From: Pedobacter panaciterrae
GTDB lineage: Bacteria > Bacteroidota > Bacteroidia > Sphingobacteriales > Sphingobacteriaceae
Assembly: GCF_013204795.1 (NCBI RefSeq)
Contig: NZ_JABMKW010000007.1
Span: 61,839-125,838 of the forward strand
DNA: 64,000 bases
Direction: 5' to 3'
Shown here piece by piece: positions 16,796 through 24,733 of the stretch (positions are counted from its first letter, which is position 1; each line of letters starts with the position of its first letter). Position numbers and translations under genes: made by a program. The notes beneath the pieces are model-generated. The model did not search any database and was not told the origin of the DNA. It saw nothing but the letters and a program-made list of their open reading frames with translations.

Positions 16796-18547
16796 CTAAT
16801 TAACTTTGGCAACCTCTGTTTTAGGAGCGACTCCGCTCTCATTGATTGCTTCTATGCTAAAATAGTAAGTTTTATTTTTGTCCATCCCTTTATACCAGTA
16901 TTCATTAGTATTATACACCATAATGCAGTTGTACAACTTGTCGGGTTCAGTGCCTATGTAAATGTTGTAAGCATAAGCATCTTCTACAGGTGCCCATTTT
17001 AACCATGCACTGCGTTTGTCTTTTTCGGTTCTTAGTACTACAAAATCTTTGACGCTTTTTGGTGTCGACTGATTGCCATTACCAAAAACCCGTAGGCCGC
17101 TAATAGCGAACTTACCTGTAGGCATATGTATGTTTTCCAGTTTTATAAATCGTGCCTTAACCGGTTGTTCAAGCTCAATATAATCATGAGGAACATCAGT
17201 TTTATTTGTGCCTTTATCCTTTAAGATTTTCCATTTAACACCATCTGTAGAATACCACAGCTTGTATTGATGATAAATATCCTGGCGTTTGCCAAGGAAC
17301 TCGGCATCCTGATCTGCATAGTTAATCTGTACTGCATTTACTGTCGACACGCCACCGAGATCAGTTTGGATCCATTCGCCTTTATTTCCTGTTTTTGCAC
17401 TCCAATAAGTTTTAATGCTTTCATCAACAGCATTGTTGGCATAGTATGATCCAAGTGTCGATGATACAGCTACAGGCTTGTTATAATTTAACAACATCCA
17501 TCCGGTAAAACCGCTTTTTAAGTGATCCTGGGCTTCAGTAGGTAAGTAATGAGGATAATCGCCGAAGGCAGCATCCATATACATTACATCGTCATTATCG
17601 AATCCGGCTGGCCAAATACCAAGGCGACGTTCAAAGTTGTTTTTTACGGAGATGGCTATTGTAGAAACATGCCAGTAGTTCTTCCATTTATCCTGATAAG
17701 TAGCACCATGGCCTGCACCACGGGCAAAGCCACCTGGTTTCCATGAAAAAGGATTAGACTGGTGTTCAAATGGTCCCAAAGGAGTAGGCCCAACAGCAAC
17801 ACCATCGGCATAGCCGCTAAATTCCGTGCCTGGTGCGCCATATTGAAGGTAGTACTTACTGTTGTGCTTTGTTACCCAGGCACCCTCCATAAATGGATCT
17901 AAAAAGGTGTTGTCCAAATATTCTCCAAACCGTTGCCATCCATAGCGCTCCGGATTTAACAGGAGTAATTCTTTACGGGTGCCTATGGGATCAAAAGTTT
18001 TTCGGTTTAACTCAATACCATATAGCGGGTAGCTATTGCTGCTACCATTGTACATGTACAATTTGCCGTCGTCATCAACAAAATGAGCAGGATCCCATCC
18101 ACCAATCTCAAATTCATGAACAGCTTCTTTCCATTCATTGTTTTTAGGATCTGTGCTCATCCATATCGGGAAATTTTTAGAATAAGTAGAGCCGAAAACA
18201 AGCATCGTGTCTCCCTGCACCCATACAGACGGGGCGCAAAGATCATCGTAAACCTTATGTTCAGGTCTTAAGAAGTTTTTAGAAACGAATTTCCAGTTAT
18301 ACATATCGCTGCTCCACCAATAACCCCATTGGTTGGTAGAAAACAGATAATAATCACCTTTGTAGGTTACAATAACAGGATCGGCTGTAGCCCTGTGTTT
18401 TCCTTGCTCCGCAAAATTAGGAATAGGAGTATAGCCGTAATCCAGATTAATTGGATTACAATAAGTAAGTTGTTTTTTTTGAGCAAATGTGCCCATGCTT
18501 ACAATAAGCATTAACAACATTGAAATATATATATTCTTCGTCATCAT
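16796..18547 (-). CDS. Glycoside hydrolase family 43-like protein with discoidin and FN3-like domains
   Basis: 583 residues with a signal peptide (ends TFAQ). The five-bladed propeller has the three expected acidic residues: Asp in RATADPVIVTYKGDYYLF, Asp in GGWDPAHFVDDDGK and Glu in DPFMEGAWVTKHN. Residues about 350-475 resemble an F5/8C (discoidin) carbohydrate-binding domain (KPVAVSSTLGSYYANNAVDESIKTYWSA, GEWIQTDLGG) and the C-terminus a fibronectin-III fold (SAWLKWAPVEDAYAYNIYIG). GH43 enzymes remove arabinose, xylose or galactose units; the substrate cannot be fixed here. Its ATG follows the GH144 stop codon with no gap, suggesting translational coupling. Confidence 0.85.
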   Translation of the reverse strand: MMTKNIYISMLLMLIVSMGTFAQKKQLTYCNPINLDYGYTPIPNFAEQGKHRATADPVIVTYKGDYYLFSTNQWGYWWSSDMYNWKFVSKNFLRPEHKVYDDLCAPSVWVQGDTMLVFGSTYSKNFPIWMSTDPKNNEWKEAVHEFEIGGWDPAHFVDDDGKLYMYNGSSNSYPLYGIELNRKTFDPIGTRKELLLLNPERYGWQRFGEYLDNTFLDPFMEGAWVTKHNSKYYLQYGAPGTEFSGYADGVAVGPTPLGPFEHQSNPFSWKPGGFARGAGHGATYQDKWKNYWHVSTIAISVKNNFERRLGIWPAGFDNDDVMYMDAAFGDYPHYLPTEAQDHLKSGFTGWMLLNYNKPVAVSSTLGSYYANNAVDESIKTYWSAKTGNKGEWIQTDLGGVSTVNAVQINYADQDAEFLGKRQDIYHQYKLWYSTDGVKWKILKDKGTNKTDVPHDYIELEQPVKARFIKLENIHMPTGKFAISGLRVFGNGNQSTPKSVKDFVVLRTEKDKRSAWLKWAPVEDAYAYNIYIGTEPDKLYNCIMVYNTNEYWYKGMDKNKTYYFSIEAINESGVAPKTEVAKVN

Positions 18548-19912
18548 CTACAAATTGGGACTCGTGAATCCTAAGGTTTTAAGACCTCTTTTTACATCAG
18601 GGCTGCTCATAAATAATTTCCACAATAAGCCGCTGCGGTAGTTTTCAATCATTACAATGATTGGCCCCTGATCTATAGCAAGGTGAGATTTTGCATACCA
18701 GTTTTTTTCTTCACTAAAAGCATCCACAAAACCATATTCACTCCATAGTTTGTCTCCTTTATCATAATAAAAATGTTTTAGCGCTTCCATTGAATATTCT
18801 GGGGTATAAGGGAAGGCAGATAAAGCTGCAGTTGGTGTAATTACACCAAGGTCTTCGGTTGGCGAATGGGCAGCATAGCCACCCCAGCTATCACTGGCAG
18901 TTAAGCCCCAGCTGTTGGCACCATAGCCTTTATATTTTTTTGGGTTTTCTATACAATAAGCCCTATTAATAAGTGTATGATTTTTATTTTGTTCCCAATA
19001 ATCTGCATTGTTGTCTTTTAAACCACGTGGATCTAAGCCCATGAATGAGTAATGCGAAAAGAATAACGGGCCTCCGTAAGCAAAGCCTAGTGGTAGCGTA
19101 ATGCCATTAAATTTACGACCATTGAAGTAGGTGTTGTTATTTGCGTAACCATCGTCGTAAACGCGTTTGTTGATAGGGAATTTTGGAGATGATGCTGCCA
19201 TCACATAGGTAATCAAACACTCGTTCCATCCTTTAATCTGATGGTTCATGCTCCAGCCGTTGTTTGGACTCCAGTGCCAGTAAAGAACATTTTGATTTTG
19301 AGTGAACCAATTCCATTCAATACCTTCCCACATCCATAATATTTTATTTCTGATGTCGTTTTCGACAGGATTATCTTCAGTGTAATACTGACGGGCAGTT
19401 AATAAACCTTGAAACAATAAAGAAGTTTCAACGATATCTGCACCATCATCTTTTGGGCTAAAGCGGATTACTTTTCCGGTTTCGCCATTTAACCAATGAG
19501 GGAAAGCACCATGAAACATATCGGCCTTCCATAAAAAGTCTACTATTTTTTTTGTGCGTTCAGCAGCTTGTTCACGAGTGATAAATTTACGCTCTGAGGC
19601 TACTATCATAGCCATAACACCAAAGCCAGTACCTCCCGTTGTAACTACCTCATCGCCGTAGTCAAAAGATCGGTTACTTCGTTCGCGTGCCATGCCGCTA
19701 ACAGGGTGTCCAAAATCCCAGAAGTATCTGAAAGTTTGTTTTTGTACCAGATCAAGAAGCTGATCGTCGGTAAGGTTTTTTTTAATTGAGAGGTCAGGTT
19801 TGATTCCTGCTACAGTTTTCTTTTGAGCGCTCGCCATTTTCGGAAACATGCTTGAACTGAAGGCAAGAGCTATAATTAATATTAGGGCGGAGCAATTTCT
19901 AGGAATTAACAT
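18548..19912 (-). CDS. Glucoamylase-like (GH144-type) glucan hydrolase
   Basis: 454 residues with a signal peptide. The sequence shows the COG5368 / GH144 pattern: LLDLVQKQTFRYFWDFGHPVSGMARERS, TGGTGFGVMAMIVASERKFITREQA, FPHWLNGETGK, DDGADIVETSLLFQGLLTARQYY, HQIKGWNECLITYVMAASS, FSHYSFMGLDPRG, YCIENPKKYKGYGANSWGLTASD, and DQGPIIVMIENYRSGLLWKLFM. GH144 contains endo-beta-1,2-glucanases such as the Chitinophaga pinensis enzyme, so a sophoro-oligosaccharide or beta-1,2-glucan target is likely, with GH3 finishing the job. Some relatives have other beta-glucan targets. It sits after the susD stem-loop and before the GH43-like gene. Confidence 0.85.
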   Translation of the reverse strand: MLIPRNCSALILIIALAFSSSMFPKMASAQKKTVAGIKPDLSIKKNLTDDQLLDLVQKQTFRYFWDFGHPVSGMARERSNRSFDYGDEVVTTGGTGFGVMAMIVASERKFITREQAAERTKKIVDFLWKADMFHGAFPHWLNGETGKVIRFSPKDDGADIVETSLLFQGLLTARQYYTEDNPVENDIRNKILWMWEGIEWNWFTQNQNVLYWHWSPNNGWSMNHQIKGWNECLITYVMAASSPKFPINKRVYDDGYANNNTYFNGRKFNGITLPLGFAYGGPLFFSHYSFMGLDPRGLKDNNADYWEQNKNHTLINRAYCIENPKKYKGYGANSWGLTASDSWGGYAAHSPTEDLGVITPTAALSAFPYTPEYSMEALKHFYYDKGDKLWSEYGFVDAFSEEKNWYAKSHLAIDQGPIIVMIENYRSGLLWKLFMSSPDVKRGLKTLGFTSPNL

Positions 19913-19927
19913 GAATATTAAATTAAA

Positions 19928-19959
19928 AAGGTTGCCGGAGCTTGCGCTCTGGCAACCTT
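19928..19959 (-). terminator. Stem-loop between susD and the hydrolase genes (attenuating terminator)
   Basis: AAGGTTGCCGGAGC (19928-19941) pairs with GCTCTGGCAACCTT (19946-19959) with a TTGC loop and one G-T pair. On the minus strand it is followed by TTTTAATTTAA. Its position inside an otherwise unbroken operon suggests partial termination, or protection of the susCD mRNA 3' end, so that transporter exceeds enzyme. Confidence 0.75.
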
Positions 19960-19973
19960 ATGAAAAGGATATA

Positions 19974-21461
19974 CTATCTGTAACCTGTGTTTTGAGTTAA
20001 TAAGCCACCGCTACGTTCAATTTCAATATTTGGCACTGGCCATACCTCATTTTTGTTAGCTTTCCAGCCTTTTGGACCAAAAACCTCTGCACCACGACCC
20101 TGACGGATCACATCAAAATAACGATCACTTTCCAAAGCAAGCTCTACTTGTCTTTCTTTGTAAATAGCAGTTCTTAATGCAGTTTGGTCAGTAGTAGTAA
20201 CATTAGGAAGGATAGTAGCATTACCACCTCTGGCACGTGCACGAACTCTGTTTAATGAAGACAATGCTAATGTTGGGTTGCCTGTCTCATTTGCAGCTTC
20301 TGCATTCATTAATAATACATCTGCAAAACGAAGAACTCTGATGTTTTGTTGAGCTCCCTGATTATATCCCGAAACGTAAAGACCAAACGGAACATATGAT
20401 TTCTGATTGTACATGTCATTAGGAGTAGTAGTCGGAATTTTATCTCCTTGAGGAGTGGTTTCGCCTTTAAATAGAATGGTTGCGTCTCTTCTTGGATCAC
20501 CAGGCTCAAATGCAGCAGCAAGTACAGTTGAAGGAGTATTGAAACCCCATCCACCTTCCGGGACACCGGCAACGCCTTGTACCTGACTGTATTGTGAGTT
20601 GGAAGCATCTTTGTTTCCCGGAATCATTTCTGCTTGTACCTCAAATAGAGATTCTACATTGTTCTCATTCTGAGTACGGAAACCTTTTTCAAAATCAGGA
20701 AATAAATCATATCCTAAGCCCATTACCTGGTTAGTATATGTTAATACATCAGCAAATTTTTTCTGATATAATGCCACTTTAGCATGTAAGCCCAAAGCTG
20801 CACCTTTAGTCGCTCTTCCAACATCTGTTGATGGATAATTAGGAGGCAATACTGCAGCCGCTTCTGTTAAATCTTTTTCAATTTGTGCATAAACAGTTGC
20901 TTTATCTGTACGCGGTATATTATACTCAGTAGCATTTTTAGGAACGTTTAACCTTAAAGGTACATCACCATAAGCTCTTACCAATCTGAAGTAAGAATAT
21001 GCACGAACAAATTTAGCTTCGGCTAGATAACGGGATTTCAAAGCATCGTCCATTGAAATTCCCGGTACATTTTCCAGTACCTGATTGCATAAATTAATGT
21101 TTTGGTATTGTCCAGTCCAGAAGCTCTGTAAAGAGCCTTCGGTTGAAGTCACTGTAAATATATCATACAAATCAAAGAACGCAGCATCAGTAGGAGTACT
21201 ACCTTTATCCGCTTCGTCAGAACCTGTACTTTCGATAGCTAAAGCCGGAAACGCTACGTTTTCCCAAGTGCGTAAATTGGCATAAATAGCAAATACGGCT
21301 TTAGTAGCATCACCTTCAGATACCCAAAACTGAGTAGCAGGTTGCTGGCCCTGAGGATCCACATTCAGGAAACTCTTTTTGCAGGATGATGAGATAAGTG
21401 TGGTTGATAATAATGCAATTGCACACCACCTTTGTAAAGAAATATTTTTATATGTTTTCAT
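19974..21461 (-). CDS. susD: SusD/RagB-family glycan-binding lipoprotein
   Basis: 495 residues with a lipoprotein signal whose lipid Cys is residue 27 (TTLISSSCKKSF). FLNVDPQGQQPATQFWVSEGDATKAVFAIYANLRTWE is the usual SusD opening; TPR-like helices follow (AEAKFVRAYSYFRLVRAYGDVPL) and the C-terminus has the RFADVLLMNAEAANETGNP and ERQVELALESDRYFDVIRQG motifs. It caps the SusC barrel on the cell surface and binds the glycan. It starts 11 bp after the susC stop codon. The ligand cannot be named from sequence; the GH144/GH3 neighbours point to a beta-glucan. Confidence 0.94.
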   Translation of the reverse strand: MKTYKNISLQRWCAIALLSTTLISSSCKKSFLNVDPQGQQPATQFWVSEGDATKAVFAIYANLRTWENVAFPALAIESTGSDEADKGSTPTDAAFFDLYDIFTVTSTEGSLQSFWTGQYQNINLCNQVLENVPGISMDDALKSRYLAEAKFVRAYSYFRLVRAYGDVPLRLNVPKNATEYNIPRTDKATVYAQIEKDLTEAAAVLPPNYPSTDVGRATKGAALGLHAKVALYQKKFADVLTYTNQVMGLGYDLFPDFEKGFRTQNENNVESLFEVQAEMIPGNKDASNSQYSQVQGVAGVPEGGWGFNTPSTVLAAAFEPGDPRRDATILFKGETTPQGDKIPTTTPNDMYNQKSYVPFGLYVSGYNQGAQQNIRVLRFADVLLMNAEAANETGNPTLALSSLNRVRARARGGNATILPNVTTTDQTALRTAIYKERQVELALESDRYFDVIRQGRGAEVFGPKGWKANKNEVWPVPNIEIERSGGLLTQNTGYR

Positions 21462-21472
21462 ATCCTAATCAA

Positions 21473-24400
21473 TTAAAATGTAAGGTTTACACCTAAATTA
21501 TAAGTAGCATAAAGCGGATAAACGTTGATGTCTACTCCTGTATTTGTTGGGGTACCGCCCACTTCAGGGCTAAATCCTCTGTAACCAAAGAAGTTCAATG
21601 CATTTTGTGCATTGGCAAATACTCTTAGTTTTTGCATTTTCCATTTTGATACAAGTGACTGCGGTAAATTATAACCCAACTGAATGTTACGTAATCTTAC
21701 ATATGCACCACTTTCTACATAGAATGAGTTAGATTGGTTGTTGTTGTTGTTTGCTAAGTTAGCTGAAGGGTAGGTGTTTGAAGAACCAGCTCCATTCCAA
21801 CGCTTATCAAAGAACTCTTTAACATAGTTCTCATTACCAAATCTAGAACCAAGGTTTGCATTGAATACATCAACCCCAGCTACACCTTGGATGTCTAGTG
21901 TTAAATCGAAATTTTTATAAGCAAAATTTGTATTCACACCGTATGTGTATTTTGGATTTGGATTACCTAACATAACTTTATCTTTCCCATCAATGAATCC
22001 ATCACCGTTCTGATCTATGTATTTAAGGTCACCAGCGGTGGCACCACTCTGACCAGAAGCCGCTGCTTCTTCCACTGTCTGAAATACACCGCCTACTTTG
22101 TAGCCATAGAACATACCAATTGGATAGCCAGCTATCGTTCTGGTAGGAAGAACAGCATTGTTCAAACCGCCGCCACCAGCGTCGATTGCATTGGTTCCTG
22201 AGGTCACGTTCAATACTTTATTATTATTAATACCCGCATTTCCGCTAATGGTATAAACTAGTCCGCCTTCAGTTTTATCAGACCAGGTTGCACTAAATTC
22301 ATACCCACGGTTTCTGAAATCGGCCTGATTGCCGATAAGCTTTCCGTTTGAAGTACCTAGAGATCCTAAAACAGGAATATCAAAAATTGCCTGTTCAGTT
22401 TTTCTATTGTAATAATCTGCTTCAATCTTTAATCTATCCGAAAGGAAGCCCATTTCTAAACCAACATCTGTTCCTGCGCTGCGTTCCCAAAATAGTGCCG
22501 GAGGTACAATTGTAGTTACACTTGCTCCTGTTTGAGGAATACCCCCAATAATTGCAACCAGTTGTGCGGCCTGGTTAACAGTTAATGTTGTCGGGTTAAT
22601 AGGCACACCTGCGTTACCTACTTTACCCCAGCTTCCGCGAAGTTTTAAATTGCTGAAAACTGTTTGGTTTTTCATGAAGTTCTCGTTAGAGATAACCCAA
22701 CCTGCTCCAATTGAAGGAAAATAACCCCAAAGATCACTTCCTCCGTAAAATTGAGAAGCAGCATCAGCTCTTAATGAAGCATTTAATAAATACTTGCTTT
22801 GGAATGAATAGTTTACTCTTCCAAAATAAGAAGTTGCCGTATTAAGAGTACCTGAATCTTTGATCAATCTACCATCAGCGTTTCCAAGGCTCACATATAA
22901 ATCACCTTCTGAGCTAAAAGGAACATTCTGAGCGGATCCCTCAAGGGTATAGCTTTTATAACGCTGTGCTGTTTGACCAGCAAGGACTGTTAAGCTGTGA
23001 TCGGCCCATTTATTATCATAAGAAAGTGTGTTTTCCAAAATATAGTTTCTGGTTTCAATTCTTTTAATTGCCAGGGTACTGATATTCGAGTTCTGAGCTG
23101 TAGTTGCAAAATACTTAGGCGTGTAATTTCGGTTTTCTTCTTGTCCAAAATCTCCACCTGCACTTGTTTTAAAAGTAAAATGTTTAGCAAATTTAAGTTC
23201 AGCATAGACATTACCAGTCACTTTGTAGTTTTTAGTGATGCTATTTGCAAAATCTATTGTAGCCTGTGGATTTACGTTACTACCATTACCTAAGTTGAAG
23301 GTGTTTGGATCTCCGTAGGAGCCATCAGGATTAAATACCGGAACTACTGGAGAAGCAGAGAACAATGCACGGAACACAGTAGTAGGTGCATCTTTTGAAT
23401 TGCTTGAACTTCCTGTGACGTTGTAACCCACTTTTAAATTTTCTAAAACCTGGATCTCATGAGATAAACGAGCAGTATATCTCTTATAGTTGTTTTTTTC
23501 AACGATACCATCCTGATCTAAATAACCAAGCGATAGGTTGTAAGTAGATTTTTCTGTACCACCATTAATCGACACCTGATGGTTGTTAACCATTGCAGAA
23601 CGTAATACCTGTTTGTACCAATCTGTACCGGCACCCAAATTTGTATTTGGAAATAATGGATCTTTCTTTAATAATGCATAAGCCTCGTTTACTGCTGTAG
23701 CGTACTCAGAGGCGTTAGTCATTTCTACAGCATTTGTTACGCGCTGAGTTCCAATATAACCGTTGTAGTTTACTGTCGGGTCTCCTTTTTTACCACGTAT
23801 GGTAGTAACAAGTACAACTCCATTAGCCGCCCTTACACCATAAATAGATTGACTTGACGCATCTTTTAGGATACTTATATTGGCGATATCTGCCGGATTT
23901 AGGAAGTTAATGTCATCATACCAAACACCGTCTACAACATACAACACATTTGTATTGCCGTAAATGGTTCCTGTACCACGAATTGTTATTTGCGGGGCTT
24001 TACCCGGGGTACCATTATTTGTAATGGACACACCAGCAACTTTACCTTGCAAGGCACTTACAGGATTTACTGAAGCTTGTTTTGAAATTTCTTCACCTTT
24101 TAATGAAGCCACCGATCCGGTAACATCAATTTTTTTCTGAGTACCATAACCAACTACTACAACTTGCTCTAATTGTTGCGAGGATGAGGCAAGTTCCACG
24201 TTGATCACTGTTCTGTTGTTCACTTGCATCTCTGTTGGATTATATCCAATGTAAGAGAATACAAGAGTCGCATTGGCCGGAGCACTTATTGCGTATTTTC
24301 CCGTTGCATCTGTTTGTGTCCCAATTTGTGTTCCCTTTACTAAAACGCTTACACCTGGAAGAGTGGTTTTATCTGCACCGTCACTTACTACACCTCGTAT

Positions 24401-24484
24401 AGTAATATCTTGCGCAGAAGCTGCGTTGATAAAAAGAAAACATAAAAAAGTTAAAACAGAAAGTTTTGTAAAGATTCTTTTCAT
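21473..24484 (-). CDS. susC: SusC/RagA-family TonB-dependent outer-membrane transporter
   Basis: 1003 residues, standard SusC length. Signal peptide ends near ASAQ; then the carboxypeptidase-regulatory-like domain (ITIRGVVSDGADKTTLPGVSVLVKG, residues about 26-110), the plug with LEQVVVVGYGTQKKIDVTGSV and a LYVVDGVWYDD motif, and the large beta-barrel ending YNLGVNLTF with a terminal Phe. It imports oligosaccharides in a TonB-dependent way with its SusD partner. It is the first gene of the polysaccharide operon; the 249 bp upstream hold a 9-bp inverted repeat that may be an operator. Confidence 0.95.
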   Translation of the reverse strand: MKRIFTKLSVLTFLCFLFINAASAQDITIRGVVSDGADKTTLPGVSVLVKGTQIGTQTDATGKYAISAPANATLVFSYIGYNPTEMQVNNRTVINVELASSSQQLEQVVVVGYGTQKKIDVTGSVASLKGEEISKQASVNPVSALQGKVAGVSITNNGTPGKAPQITIRGTGTIYGNTNVLYVVDGVWYDDINFLNPADIANISILKDASSQSIYGVRAANGVVLVTTIRGKKGDPTVNYNGYIGTQRVTNAVEMTNASEYATAVNEAYALLKKDPLFPNTNLGAGTDWYKQVLRSAMVNNHQVSINGGTEKSTYNLSLGYLDQDGIVEKNNYKRYTARLSHEIQVLENLKVGYNVTGSSSNSKDAPTTVFRALFSASPVVPVFNPDGSYGDPNTFNLGNGSNVNPQATIDFANSITKNYKVTGNVYAELKFAKHFTFKTSAGGDFGQEENRNYTPKYFATTAQNSNISTLAIKRIETRNYILENTLSYDNKWADHSLTVLAGQTAQRYKSYTLEGSAQNVPFSSEGDLYVSLGNADGRLIKDSGTLNTATSYFGRVNYSFQSKYLLNASLRADAASQFYGGSDLWGYFPSIGAGWVISNENFMKNQTVFSNLKLRGSWGKVGNAGVPINPTTLTVNQAAQLVAIIGGIPQTGASVTTIVPPALFWERSAGTDVGLEMGFLSDRLKIEADYYNRKTEQAIFDIPVLGSLGTSNGKLIGNQADFRNRGYEFSATWSDKTEGGLVYTISGNAGINNNKVLNVTSGTNAIDAGGGGLNNAVLPTRTIAGYPIGMFYGYKVGGVFQTVEEAAASGQSGATAGDLKYIDQNGDGFIDGKDKVMLGNPNPKYTYGVNTNFAYKNFDLTLDIQGVAGVDVFNANLGSRFGNENYVKEFFDKRWNGAGSSNTYPSANLANNNNNQSNSFYVESGAYVRLRNIQLGYNLPQSLVSKWKMQKLRVFANAQNALNFFGYRGFSPEVGGTPTNTGVDINVYPLYATYNLGVNLTF

Positions 24485-24608
24485 GCTGTTTAAAATTTAG
24501 TTGTTAGTTGTATAAATCTCCGAGAGTATTTGAGTTAAAACAAATAAAACGCCTCAACATTAATACATCATCATAGAAATCTATACTTTCTCAAACAATC
24601 GAAATAGG

Positions 24609-24673
24609 CCTCTTGTTTCGCTAAAAACAGTGTTCTATGCCGACATAACAAAATTTAGACCTACAACAAGAGG
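24609..24673. promoter_or_regulatory. Spaced inverted repeat upstream of susC
   Basis: CCTCTTGTT (24609-24617) and AACAAGAGG (24665-24673) are perfect inverted copies separated by 47 bp, about 125-190 bp upstream of the susC start and 60-125 bp downstream of the regulator stop codon. They could be paired half-sites for the HTH regulator encoded next door, or a weak long-range hairpin. Binding is an inference. Confidence 0.4.
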
Positions 24674-24733
24674 TCAAAAGAATTTTATAAAATCAATCTT
24701 AAAAAAAAGGATATGAGAGGTAATGATGTAGTG

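Noticed and set aside
24485..24733. TAnnTTTG promoter for susC
   Set aside because: Only weak partial matches (for example TTTATTTG on the minus strand near 24541-24548) were found, so no promoter is claimed.
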